Source: Azoarcus sp031546845
GTDB taxonomy: Bacteria; Pseudomonadota; Gammaproteobacteria; Burkholderiales; Rhodocyclaceae
NCBI GenBank assembly: GCA_031546845.1
Contig: JAVBJT010000003.1
Location: 1 to 64,000 of the forward strand
Length of the DNA stretch: 64,000 nt
Direction of reading: 5' to 3'
Positions 53,803 through 62,134 of this stretch are shown here, in pieces. Under the pieces are notes generated by a model that had not been told where the DNA came from, searched no databases, and saw nothing but the letters and a program-made list of their open reading frames with translations. The translations under genes were made by a program, and so were the position numbers. Numbering within the stretch: the first letter of the stretch is position 1; each line of letters starts with the position of its first letter.

Positions 53803-55773
53803 ATGCATGTAGAAAAAATTACGATCACCGGGTTTCGCTGTTTTGGGCCTGAACCTACGGTAATCGGTTTCAATTCTGGGCTGACTGCCATTGTGGGGCC
53901 CAACGCTTCGGGAAAAACAGCGCTTCTCCATGCGCTGATGCGCCTGTTCGGCATCACTCGCGCGCAGCGCACGATTGTTCCTGCAGATTTTCACGTCCCG
54001 CCAGAGGAACACACGCCGCCCAACACCAGGGGTCTGACGATCGACGTTCAACTGTGCCTACCCGAATTGATTGCGGGCACGGCGACAGCGGCAACCGTGG
54101 CTCCCGTGTTTCGGCACATGTGCATCGACCGCCCAGGCGGTGTTCCGATCTGCCGGCTGCGACTGGAAGCACGCTGGGATGCCGATGGCACCGCCGAAGG
54201 AGCCGTCAGCCAGACGTTGTGCTGGGTCAACACCACGGACGATGCCGTTCGAGATGACCAATGCACGCCAGTAGCCGCCGCCGACCGGGGCTTAATCCAA
54301 CTGTTCTACACGCCGGCAACCCGTGACGCCAGCTCGCAGATTCGAGCGACCACCGGCGCACTGGCGGCGCGCCTGCTCAAAGCGATCGAGTGGTCGGCTG
54401 ACACCCAAAGTGCCGTCGAATCTGCTACCGAGCAACTCACCACCGCCTTTGGCAGTGAGCGCGCCATTCAGGCCTTCAGCGCATCGCTTTCCAGGCGCTG
54501 GTCGAATCTGCACGATGGCGACGTCGATTGCGAGCCGGCCCTGAGTCTGATGAGTCGCCGCTTCGAAGAGGTCGTCACGCGAATCGGCGTCATGTTCAGA
54601 CGCGGCCCGACGGGTGAAGATCGAGGCCTCGACGTACTCAGTGACGGACAGCAGTCGCTCTTCTATTTCGCGCTGGCTGCAGCCGTCTTCGACGTGGAGC
54701 GCGCAGCAGTCGCTGGAACCATCCAGGGTTTCCGGTCCGAGGACCTCAGCATCCCGGCACTCACGCTATTTGCGGTCGAAGAACCCGAAAACCATCTATC
54801 CCCTTACTACCTGTCCCGGATCATCGGACAGATCCGTACCCTGGTGGATACAGGCGCCGGGCAAGCACTGATCTCCAGCCACACCCCTTCGGTCCTGGGG
54901 CGAGTTCCGCCCGAAGACGTCAGATACTGCCGCCGCGATACGGCCAGCGGGCGCTCGTCGGTATGCGCCATCCCGATGCCGACCGATGAAGTCGAGGCCA
55001 TCAAGTTCGTGCGCAACGCAATGCTGGCCTTCCCGGAGCTGTATTTCGCACGCTTCGCGCTACTGGTGGAGGGTGATTCGGAGCGCATCGTTCTTCCGAA
55101 ACTCGCCGAAGCGCTCAACCTGCTAGTCGATCCTTCGTTCGTCGCCATCGTCCCTTTGGGCGGTCGCCACGTGCAGCATTTCTGGCGCCTACTGAACGGC
55201 CTCGGCATTCCCCATGCTACCCTGCTTGATCTCGACCTGGGCCGCGAAGGCGGCGGCTTTGGACGAGTCAAGAACGTTCTGCAACAGCTGCTTGCGCTGG
55301 GGGTACCTAGAGAGAGAATTCTGGCGGTTCAGGGTGGATCCGTCCTGGACGACGAAGGGCTTCGTAACATGCACACCTTTGACCAAGCCCACTTGGCAGG
55401 TTGGCTGAGTTACCTGGAACACTCTTCCTCCGTATTCTTTTCATGGCCGCTGGACCTCGATTTGGCGATGCTGTCCGCTTTCCCAGCAGCCTACGCCGCG
55501 ACCATCGAAGGAACGGGACCGCGGATGACCAACGAGGCTGCCGCGGAAGTAGTGCTGGGCACCGCAGGGCCGGGCTTGGCCTGCTACACCGGGGACATTG
55601 AGCCCTTTCGCGCGCACATGGCAGCCTACCGCTACCATTTCCTGACCCATAGCAAGCCCGCCACCCACCTCCGGGCGTTAACGCACGTGGATGCGGAAGT
55701 GCTCAGGAACGCCATGCCGGGGCCGCTGCAGCGCGTACTTCGCCACATCTCGGTTCAGCTGTCAGGGCTCTAA
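53803..55773 (+). CDS. gajA: OLD-family ATPase/Toprim nuclease, GajA-like (Gabija)
   Basis: This 656-residue protein has an N-terminal ABC-type ATPase with Walker A VGPNASGKT (residues ~31-39), an LSDGQQSLFYFALA signature near residue 280, Walker B LFAVEEPENHLSP and a His switch ISSHTPSVL. A Toprim domain follows, with E423 in LLVEGDSERIVLPK and an acidic DLDLGREGG loop near residue 470. GajA cuts specific DNA when nucleotide levels fall during phage attack. It starts 105 bases after the DUF6035 remnant, and gajB follows 2 bases after its stop, so the two are one operon. Confidence 0.82.
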   Translation: MHVEKITITGFRCFGPEPTVIGFNSGLTAIVGPNASGKTALLHALMRLFGITRAQRTIVPADFHVPPEEHTPPNTRGLTIDVQLCLPELIAGTATAATVAPVFRHMCIDRPGGVPICRLRLEARWDADGTAEGAVSQTLCWVNTTDDAVRDDQCTPVAAADRGLIQLFYTPATRDASSQIRATTGALAARLLKAIEWSADTQSAVESATEQLTTAFGSERAIQAFSASLSRRWSNLHDGDVDCEPALSLMSRRFEEVVTRIGVMFRRGPTGEDRGLDVLSDGQQSLFYFALAAAVFDVERAAVAGTIQGFRSEDLSIPALTLFAVEEPENHLSPYYLSRIIGQIRTLVDTGAGQALISSHTPSVLGRVPPEDVRYCRRDTASGRSSVCAIPMPTDEVEAIKFVRNAMLAFPELYFARFALLVEGDSERIVLPKLAEALNLLVDPSFVAIVPLGGRHVQHFWRLLNGLGIPHATLLDLDLGREGGGFGRVKNVLQQLLALGVPRERILAVQGGSVLDDEGLRNMHTFDQAHLAGWLSYLEHSSSVFFSWPLDLDLAMLSAFPAAYAATIEGTGPRMTNEAAAEVVLGTAGPGLACYTGDIEPFRAHMAAYRYHFLTHSKPATHLRALTHVDAEVLRNAMPGPLQRVLRHISVQLSGL

Positions 55774-55775
55774 TC

Positions 55776-57677
55776 GTGTCCCTGCCGCCGCGCCGCGTCC
55801 CCTCGGAGGATTGGCAGCCCGTTGGTGTCACCGAACAGGAGAGGAACGCTTCGACTGTCGTGAGCTCGACGAGGCACCATTCGGTTTTGGCTGGCCCCGG
55901 TGCTGGAAAAACGGAACTCCTCGCACAGCGCGCCGCCTTCCTGCTGCAGACAGGCGCGTCACCGGCGCCTCAGCGCATCCTGGCGATCAGCTTCAAGCGC
56001 GATGCAGCAAGGAATCTGGCCAGGCGTGTACGTCAACGGTGCCATCCCGAGCATGCGGCGCGCTTCGATTCCCTCACCTTCGACGCATTCGCGAAGGGTT
56101 TCGTCGACCGCTTCGGCCAGGCACTGCCGGAACGATGGCGTCCCACCTCCGACTACGGAATTCTGTTCCCGACACGTCATCTGCTCGAAGACTTCATTCG
56201 CCGTGCAGCCATGGCCGATGACTTACCTTTCCATCGGGCACAGATTCAAGCCATTGCGAGCAAGACCTTGGAGCGCCGGCACGTCTTGGCCGACCCGTTG
56301 CCCGAAGCTGGTTGGCCACCGGGCCCCCCTGGTCAATGGATCGGCCAGCGATTCTGGGATGAACAACTCCACCAGGGCGTGCGAAGCACACTTACGTTTC
56401 CGATGCTCACCCGGCTCGCAGAATTGTTGGTTCGGGTCAATGTGGCAGCTCGGCATGCTCTGGCCCTGACCTATTCCCACGTCTTTATGGACGAATTCCA
56501 GGACACCACCCAGGCGCAGTTCGATCTGGTCAAGACGATTTTTCTGGGAACTCCAGCCATCATGACCGCTGTGGGCGACAACAAGCAGCAAATCATGCGC
56601 TGGGCATTGGCCATGGACGATCCATTCACTGCCTTCGAGCAAACCTTTGGCGCACAGCGAATCCCACTGCGCAGCAATTACCGCTCTTCGCCCGAGCTTG
56701 TGCGCATCCAGCATGTCCTCGCCCAAGCCCTCGATGCGGGGGCCGCAGAGCCCCAGTCACGAACCTCCTCCCGAATCTCCGATGCCTGCTGCTCGATCTG
56801 GAACTTCTCCTCGGCTGCAGTCGAGGCACAGTACCTAGCCCGGTTCATAACATCGCAGATACGGGCAGATGGCCTCCAACCGGGCGACTTCGCGATACTC
56901 GTTCGCCAGAAAGCCGAAGAATATGCAGCCATTCTCGAACCGGTCTTTCGCGCTCAAGGAATTGCCTTGCGCAACGAGGCTGCCAAGCTCGGGGCCCAGA
57001 TGCTCCAGGAACTGCTTACCGAGCCGTTGTCGGAGTTGTTGGTTCTGATTTTGCGCTTGGCCACGGTTGGCAGGGCCAGATCAGCCTGGAGCGATGCACT
57101 CCAGGCGCTGTCATCCCTGCGCGGCATCGTGCCCGAAAACGAACGAGGACACCGACAGCTCGCACTGGACCTTGATACCTTCGCGCGCCGATTCAATAGA
57201 GCTTTTCCCACCCCGCCTCAGACCGCTGAAGCGGTACATGCAGTCATACTGTCCATCGTCGGATTCCTGGGGCGCGACGCACTCATCGCCGCGAATCCCG
57301 CGTACGCCCAGGGTAATTGGCTGTCGGAGGTCGAACACAGTGTGGCTCTCCACCTACAAGCCAGCACGGCCGGGGTACCTGACTGGACTACTGCGCTTGA
57401 CGCCTACGAAGGAACGCATGCCCTTCCACTCATGACCCTACACAAGAGCAAGGGGCTGGAATACCACACCGTAATCTTCGTCGGTCTGGATGATTCAGCC
57501 TGGTGGAGCTTCCAGCAAGACACGGCAGAGTCCACTGCGGGCTTTTTCGTGGCCTTCACTCGTGCAAAGCAGCGGGTGATCTTCACGTATACAGCCGAAC
57601 GGGGAACCCGCACTACTATCGCTCCTCTCTATACATTGTTGCAATCGGCAGGTGTTCAAACAGTCTCCATCGCCTGA
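55776..57677 (+). CDS. gajB: UvrD/Rep-like helicase, GajB-like (Gabija)
   Basis: A GTG start 2 bases after gajA gives 633 residues. Motif I is LAGPGAGKTELLAQRAAFLL (residues ~38-57), motif II VFMDEFQDTTQAQFDLV, motif III VGDNKQQIMRWAL, motif IV RSNYRSSPELVR, motif V GLEYHTVIFVG and motif VI near VAFTRAKQRVIF. Superfamily-1 helicases paired with an OLD nuclease define Gabija, where GajB senses DNA termini and helps GajA. This GajB is longer than the best known ~490-residue version, so the call is Gabija-like; a related OLD-helicase pair cannot be excluded. Confidence 0.8.
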   Translation: MSLPPRRVPSEDWQPVGVTEQERNASTVVSSTRHHSVLAGPGAGKTELLAQRAAFLLQTGASPAPQRILAISFKRDAARNLARRVRQRCHPEHAARFDSLTFDAFAKGFVDRFGQALPERWRPTSDYGILFPTRHLLEDFIRRAAMADDLPFHRAQIQAIASKTLERRHVLADPLPEAGWPPGPPGQWIGQRFWDEQLHQGVRSTLTFPMLTRLAELLVRVNVAARHALALTYSHVFMDEFQDTTQAQFDLVKTIFLGTPAIMTAVGDNKQQIMRWALAMDDPFTAFEQTFGAQRIPLRSNYRSSPELVRIQHVLAQALDAGAAEPQSRTSSRISDACCSIWNFSSAAVEAQYLARFITSQIRADGLQPGDFAILVRQKAEEYAAILEPVFRAQGIALRNEAAKLGAQMLQELLTEPLSELLVLILRLATVGRARSAWSDALQALSSLRGIVPENERGHRQLALDLDTFARRFNRAFPTPPQTAEAVHAVILSIVGFLGRDALIAANPAYAQGNWLSEVEHSVALHLQASTAGVPDWTTALDAYEGTHALPLMTLHKSKGLEYHTVIFVGLDDSAWWSFQQDTAESTAGFFVAFTRAKQRVIFTYTAERGTRTTIAPLYTLLQSAGVQTVSIA

Positions 57678-57687
57678 TGCGCCAATA

Positions 57688-57906
57688 TCAGGCCGGCTCT
57701 AACACCGCACCACGGTGGTCAGCCCCAGAATCCTCTGCGTACGCTTCGAGAATGACGCATCGGAAGTCAAAGGTATTGGCGGCCTCGTCTTGCTGCAAGG
57801 CGCGCTCGAAACCTTCCGGATCGAACCGGCGGCAGGTGTCCAGATAGTCCAGGAACCGTTGATCGGCACAATGCTGATCCCATGCTGCTTGATAGCGAGC
57901 GATCAT
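57688..57906 (-). CDS. Small hypothetical protein
   Basis: From the ATG at 57,906, 72 residues (MIARYQAAWDQHCADQRF, ending AVLEPA), acidic and mostly helical. It is convergent with gajB, 10 bases past its stop. No family recognised; it may be a leftover element gene. Confidence 0.45.
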   Translation of the reverse strand: MIARYQAAWDQHCADQRFLDYLDTCRRFDPEGFERALQQDEAANTFDFRCVILEAYAEDSGADHRGAVLEPA

Positions 57907-58082
57907 GATCTTGCTCCTCAGTGAAGGCATAGAAATACCGACCCAGTCCTGCGTTACCAGAGCTTTTCTCCTTTCTGCCCTAATAGGATCGGAAACCAGT
58001 TTCCACTCCGCCCAAGGCCACGTCTTGTCATCAATCGTGCAATGACGCTGACCGGCCCTCGAGACGGAGGAAGTCGATACGA

Positions 58083-58310
58083 TATTTCAAATACAACGAC
58101 CTGAATAGTCATTCGGAATATTTCGTTGATTATATTCTGTGGATTAAAGATCTCGCCACCCTCATCCTCCTTGGCGTGGAAGATGAGAATTTCAATGCGC
58201 TGTGCCGCAACTTGGCCAAGCAAGTCAAAGCTGTCCGGCAACAAGCCGATCTTTCGCAAGAGGCATTGGCTCTGCCGGCTGAGGTTGATCGAACAGCCCT
58301 GCTGCAATGA
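58083..58310 (+). pseudogene. Remnant of an XRE-type regulator
   Basis: The frame reads YFKYNDLNSHSEYFVDYILW, then LCRNLAKQVKAVRQQADLSQ, EALALPAEVDRTALLQ and stop at 58,308. The second half is the beginning of a Cro/CI helix-turn-helix (VRQQADLSQEALALPAEVDRT), cut just where the recognition helix should follow. No credible start is present. It is part of a stretch of gene debris between the Gabija genes and the second XRE gene. Confidence 0.45.
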
Positions 58311-58372
58311 GAGCAACCGCCGGATCGCGTCATTCAACGAACCGAGGACGGAATGGCTCTACCCAGGGTCTG

Positions 58373-58525
58373 CTACGTTGCAGCGGCCTCCGCCGAGCCG
58401 ACGAATCCCGCTTTCTTCTTGTCCTTCAATCGATAGCTGTCGCCCTTGGTTTGAACGATGTGGGCACGATGCAAAATACGGGCGCGCATCCCGGCCGGCA
58501 TCTGGCGCAGACTGCGAATTCGACC
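58373..58525 (-). pseudogene. C-terminal remnant of an IS21-type IstB ATPase
   Basis: The minus-strand frame reads SLRQMPAGMRARILHRAHIV, then QTKGDSYRLKDKKKAGFVG and a stop at 58,373. This matches the usual end of IstB-type helper ATPases of IS21 elements. No istA and no terminal repeats are visible, so only the tail is left of an old insertion. Confidence 0.55.
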
Positions 58526-58604
58526 TGATCGACCCGGAATTCACGCTCGCGGGAAATACCCGGGAAACCTACGGTGACGGTTCGTCCGCCCTTACCGCAA
58601 GGTC

Positions 58605-58985
58605 GTGTTGCCCACCCTCTTTCGCCGCCGCCGCGCCAAGCCGACCAATCACATCGTCGAGCTGCAGCTTGCGCTCACCCAGGCCAAACGGGTGCTGCAC
58701 CACGATGACCTCACGGCTCTGCTCAACCGACGGGGCTTTCGGCGGACATGCGACGTGCACCCGGAGCAAGCGCCGGTGGCCCTCTCCTGTGCAATGGTTG
58801 ACCTGGACGACTTCAAGGGAATCAATGACGTCGACGGCCACCCGGCCGGCGACGCAGCCTTGCTGCACTTCGCCGCGGCCTCAGGCGCGGTCTGCGTCCT
58901 GAGGCCGCGGTGGCGCGGCTCGGGGCGGCGAGTTTGCGCTACTGCTGGTGGCACCGCCGGTCAAGAAGTTGAACGTATCCTGTGA
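58605..58985 (+). pseudogene. Degraded GGDEF (diguanylate cyclase) domain
   Basis: VELQLALTQAKRVLHHDDLT, ALLNRRGFRRT and MVDLDDFKGINDVDGHPAGD are the start of a GGDEF domain. The catalytic signature has decayed: after RPEAAVAR the bases read LGGEF plus ALLL in another frame, with the Asp lost and a frameshift near 58,925. The N-terminal signal or sensor part is missing. It cannot make c-di-GMP. Confidence 0.6.
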
Positions 58986-59196
58986 AGGATTTAACACGAC
59001 CTACAGCAATATCCTTGCACAATACTGACCGAAACACTCAGGCTTTTCGCCGGAATTGCCGAAAGACTCTCCTGGGAATCCTTGGCGCAGACGTTGGCCC
59101 GAGCCGACACCGCTTTGCTGGATGCCAAGCGGTGCGGGAAAAGTTGCATCGTCCAGGCTGCGAAACCGACGCCGTGAAGCAGGATCCCGGATGGGA

Positions 59197-59451
59197 TCAG
59201 CGGACGTTGGACTCTCCCGGGTCCGGGGCGGTCGAGAACTCCAACAGTCGCGCGGGCGGGAACTGAAGCGTTTCGGCAAGGACGCAGATGTTCACGAGCG
59301 ACACGTTGCGCACACCGCGTTCGATCCCGCTCAGGTAGCTGCGTGCCAAGCCGCTTTCAAGTGCCAGACGCTCCTGCGAAACGCCCTTGGCGCGTCGCAG
59401 CGCGGCTAGGTGGCGGCCGAAGCGGTTGAGGGGGTCGTAGTTCAGTTCCAT
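59197..59451 (-). CDS. XRE-family transcriptional regulator (copy 2)
   Basis: This 84-residue helix-turn-helix protein begins MELNYDPLNRFGRHLAALRR, then GVSQERLALESGLARSYLSG. It is a close paralogue of the regulator at 22,695-22,943, with about the same length and the same HTH core. Three 15-bp direct repeats identical in layout to those of copy 1 lie upstream. The gene on the other strand (59,573) starts 122 bases away, so both may be controlled from the shared region. Confidence 0.88.
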   Translation of the reverse strand: MELNYDPLNRFGRHLAALRRAKGVSQERLALESGLARSYLSGIERGVRNVSLVNICVLAETLQFPPARLLEFSTAPDPGESNVR

Positions 59452-59484
59452 AGCCTTTTTGCCTAGAAATGGACACTAACGGGC

Positions 59485-59529
59485 CACGCCTCATGAATCC
59501 ACGCTTTATAAGAGCACGTCTTATAAGTA
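59485..59529. promoter_or_regulatory. Triple 15-bp direct repeat, probable XRE operator (copy 2)
   Basis: Three adjacent 15-mers beginning CACGC/CACGT lie at 59,485, 59,500 and 59,515, 34 bases from the XRE start codon. Order and spacing equal those at 22,977-23,021. The first unit ends CATGAATC in both places, the second is almost the same (CACGCTTTATAAGAG here), and the third ends in TTATAAG-like sequence. Confidence 0.7.
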
Positions 59530-59572
59530 ACATTTCGATGAACTTAGACAGTTTTTGACCTTGCAAACGAAC

Positions 59573-59932
59573 ATGACGGCTCCAGCTTCTGCGCCCACAA
59601 CCCCGGTTACTTGTCCGCACGCCCCGACATTCCGAGTTCTTGACCGCCTGGAAAAAACCGAACTGGGCTCTCCCGAAAACCGCCTGTGCATCGGCTGCTT
59701 CAAGCTTGCCTACCACGACGGCGTTCTCCTCGTGGAAAACGGTTCCGTCACCCTTAATACGTCGAACCTGGAGCCGGACGCCATCCGCGTGGTCCTCGGG
59801 AATCGTCAGGTGGTCATCGACATGTGGGTGCAAGTGTCCAGCAGTGTGGCGCTGACTGCCTCGCCTGCGGAGATGGAGGCTGCACGAACGTACTTTGCCG
59901 ATCGGGGCATCGCCGTCTGCGTGAATGAGTAG
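59573..59932 (+). CDS. Conserved-looking hypothetical protein divergent from XRE copy 2
   Basis: From the ATG at 59,573, 119 residues. It contains a short Cys/His group (VTCPHAPTF, LCIGCF), then beta-strands (HDGVLLVENGSVTLNTSNL, QVVIDMWVQVSSSVALT) and a helical end. It could be a small metal-binding regulator. It is expressed away from the XRE operator, so it is a likely regulatory target. Family unknown. Confidence 0.55.
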   Translation: MTAPASAPTTPVTCPHAPTFRVLDRLEKTELGSPENRLCIGCFKLAYHDGVLLVENGSVTLNTSNLEPDAIRVVLGNRQVVIDMWVQVSSSVALTASPAEMEAARTYFADRGIAVCVNE

Positions 59933-59961
59933 GCGGTGACGGCCGTCGCGGGGTCCCAAAG

Positions 59962-59970
59962 TTATCCACA
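59962..59970. promoter_or_regulatory. Perfect DnaA-box match (TTATCCACA)
   Basis: A consensus 9-mer TTATCCACA stands alone here, followed 17 bases later by GGGGACAAC, a possible weak second site in inverse orientation. It lies in the gap 59,933-60,173 between two convergent genes. This could be part of an element replication origin, but no iterons or AT-rich unwinding stretch are visible. Confidence 0.4.
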
Positions 59971-60173
59971 AATCCTGTTGGGAAGCCTGGGGACAACCTT
60001 TCATCGCGCCAGCGCGAAGTTCGAAGGGATCGGGCCGCCCGGCGGATCACGGGTTGTCCGCTGAAATTCCGGGCAATTCACCGTATTTACGACATACCGG
60101 AAGCGCAGCCTGACCCTTGTTCAACCCCTCGTCCGACGGGTCAGGATGCCCGGGCGTGGTGGCCGGATGACGC

Positions 60174-60767
60174 TCACGCATGGTGCGACCCGAGGAGTGC
60201 CGGCCTGACGGCACGTGCGGTACGCGGCACCGCGCCGAAGATGTCGATAGCACCATCCTCGTCCAGCCGGACCGGCTTGAGCAAGTCGTGAAGCGCCCGG
60301 CTGGCGGCCTGGGCGTAAGACCTGAGCGGATCGCGAGCGTCCCAACCTTGGAGTTGCTGGTCGCGCACCCAGAACGCATGCCCAGTACCCGCCCGCTCGG
60401 AGACGAGCGCATGGCGATAGGCTTCGGCGGCGGCGTGTACCGATGCCGGCGCGAGGAACGAGAAGACGTGCGAAGTCAGCCCCGCGATGGTCGGTTCGAC
60501 CACCAGATACAGATCATCACGCGGCGTGGCCAAGACATAGCGAGCCAGGCGATCAGCACCCCACTGCGCGTTCGGATAGCCGAAGCGGCGGAAGAGATAG
60601 GCGAACAGGGCGCCATACTCGATTTCGCTGCCGACCACCGGGCCACGCACGGGATCCATCGAACGTGTTACCTGCCCGCGGTCGTCATGGCATTGCGCCA
60701 AGAACTGCAGCGCCTCAAGCGCCACCGCATCGGCGGGGAGTGAAGCGAGTTTCATACGAAAAGACAT
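60174..60767 (-). CDS. Hypothetical element-backbone protein (197 aa)
   Basis: The ATG at 60,767 (MSFRMKLASLPADAVALEAL) follows GGAGGT and gives 197 residues. It is mostly helical, with FLAQCHDDRGQVTRSMDPVR, FAYLFRRFGYPNAQW and RALHDLLKPVRLDEDGAIDI. No family recognised. The pattern of an upstream strong ribosome site and co-directional neighbours suggests a normally expressed element gene. Confidence 0.6.
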   Translation of the reverse strand: MSFRMKLASLPADAVALEALQFLAQCHDDRGQVTRSMDPVRGPVVGSEIEYGALFAYLFRRFGYPNAQWGADRLARYVLATPRDDLYLVVEPTIAGLTSHVFSFLAPASVHAAAEAYRHALVSERAGTGHAFWVRDQQLQGWDARDPLRSYAQAASRALHDLLKPVRLDEDGAIDIFGAVPRTARAVRPALLGSHHA

Positions 60768-60878
60768 AGCCGGTACCTCCAAGACAATGATCGTCTTGAT
60801 ACCGACGCCTTCAACCGGGCGAATCACAGCCAAGCCACCCGGCGAGCAGTCGCTCCCAGGCGCAGGCAAGCCGTGACG

Positions 60879-61001
60879 CTACGGCGCGAGGACGTCCAAC
60901 GCGAACGACGACATTGGGTAGCACTCCTGAGAATCGGGAAAGGCTTCGAGATAGATATCCAGATTCGCCGGAGTTTCTGGCACGAACACAATATCAGTCA
61001 C
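60879..61001 (-). CDS. Very short coupled ORF (40 aa)
   Basis: A GTG at 61,001 overlaps the stop of the Mom-like frame (GTGTGA). It opens 40 residues: VTDIVFVPETPANLDIYLEA, FPDSQECYPMSSFALDVLAP. The sequence is coherent and acidic. Overlap suggests coupled translation, but the length makes coding status uncertain. Confidence 0.35.
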   Translation of the reverse strand: MTDIVFVPETPANLDIYLEAFPDSQECYPMSSFALDVLAP

Positions 61002-61480
61002 ACCCGATGCCGCGGCGGCGCCCCAAAGGCCTGCAACTGGCGAATCGCATAGCCGGCGCCCTGCTCGTCGCGCCTGATCTTCGACAGCGAGCGCTCGTTG
61101 ATGCAGCGTCCGTCAGCGCTCAGGACCAGGGTGCGCGCCGTGGAACGGCCGGCGTAGCGGCCATTGAAAGCACGGTATGCCGTGCCGATGTGGCCCCGTT
61201 TGACAACACACCCGGACGCGTCGCTCCGTCCGAGCGGATCGCACAATAGGAGAGCACGCCACACACCTCGGGCAGCAAGGCACGCAACAGCCGGAACGCT
61301 CGTCCGAGAAACCAGGACTCCCCCCCGTTTGCCGGCACGGCGTCGAGCAGCACCAGGCGCCGGATCTCGACGCCCTGCCGCGGAGGCAGGCCGTCGAGCC
61401 ACGCGGGGACAGCGCGCTCCTGAACGGGCAGCGCCCCGCTCTGCCATGGGCGCCGGCACGCGCTACGCGCAACACGCCGC
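60998..61480 (-). pseudogene. Mom-like GNAT-type DNA-modification protein gene with a frameshift
   Basis: The first part on the minus strand reads EIRRLVLLDAVPANGGESWF, LGRAFRLLRALLPEV and GVLSYC. The second part, in another frame, reads CDPLGRSDASGCVVKRGHIG, TAYRAFNGRYAGRSTART and LSKIRRDEQGAGYAIRQL to the stop at 60,998. Joined, this resembles proteins of the phage Mu Mom family (acyltransferase fold). The frame change lies at 61,241-61,248, where TG seems doubled (TATTGTGCGAT against an expected TATTGCGAT). The 5' end is not defined. It is inactive if the change is real. Confidence 0.45.
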
Positions 61481-61900
61481 GCCTGCCGGCCTTTGTGAGT
61501 GGCAGCAGCACGGAAGTGGCCCACGCCGATTGAAGGCGCTCGGCCGCCGGCCCATACTGGAATCGCTTCTTGCGGACGTCGTGTCTGCGCAGCCTTCAAC
61601 ACCGCCCATCGCGGGTGGCTTGAAGTCCGGCTCCTGGCTGGCGTCGCGGTCGTTACCCGCCTTCTGGTGCCAGATTTTCCTGGCTGGCCGCTCGCTTTGG
61701 CGATCGGCTCCGTAGCGGGCTTCGCGCCCAGCATCCGGCCTGCCGGATGCGTGTCATCCGAATCGGTTCGTCCGATTCGCGAGTCCCTGCCTCACTGCAT
61801 GAGCTGGCCCGAGTTCGCAAGAACCCCGGGCCTCCACCCGGCACACCGCAAGGTGACGCCACCGAGCCGCTTCGCCCTTCCGGGCGAGGCCCACCCGAAC
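61481..61900. other. Intergenic stretch, no gene recognised
   Basis: Open frames here lack coding signals. It contains the string GCGGTCGTTACCCGCC (near 61,646) that is shared with the parM/integrase gap, and a small stem CGCCC-TTC-GGGCG near 61,875. It probably holds the 5' end of the Mom-like gene on one side and a promoter for the small operon starting at 61,956 on the other. Confidence 0.35.
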
Positions 61901-61936
61901 GGGAACACTGTTTCCCGTCCGGGGATGGGTGTTCCC
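61901..61936 (+). ncRNA. Structured 5' leader of the small operon (STAXI-like)
   Basis: GGGAACAC at the left pairs with GTGTTCCC at 61,929-61,936, while an inner TTTCCC can pair with the same GGGAA, so two folds compete. The leader ends 19 bases before the ATG at 61,956 and is followed by T-rich DNA and AAAGGAGA. The same layout occurs at 62,615-62,655. Mutually exclusive stems before element genes recall STAXI motifs; the family name is a guess. Confidence 0.42.
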
Positions 61937-61955
61937 TTTTTCAAAGGAGAACGCC

Positions 61956-62132
61956 ATGTTCGCATCGATCGCAACCCGATCCGTCGCACGCACCTGCGTG
62001 CTGCTGGGAGGTTCCGGCCAAAGCCGGCCGCCCACCGTGCAGCCGCAGCCCCTGGCCGCCCTGCTGCGTTCACTGCCTTCCCCGTCGGGAATGGCGGGGG
62101 ATGCCGATGAATCGCGTCACGTGGGGAGCTGA
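61956..62132 (+). CDS. Short basic element protein (58 aa)
   Basis: An AAAGGAGA site precedes the ATG; 58 residues (MFASIATRSVARTCVLLGGS, ending ADESRHVGS). The N-terminus is Arg/Ala/Val-rich. The next gene starts 2 bases after its stop, so they are coupled. Function unknown. Confidence 0.5.
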   Translation: MFASIATRSVARTCVLLGGSGQSRPPTVQPQPLAALLRSLPSPSGMAGDADESRHVGS

Positions 62133-62134
62133 GC

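Noticed and set aside
58126..58902. 258-codon plus-strand frame crossing the debris region
   Set aside because: It runs through the XRE, IstB and GGDEF remnants in a frame matching none of them.
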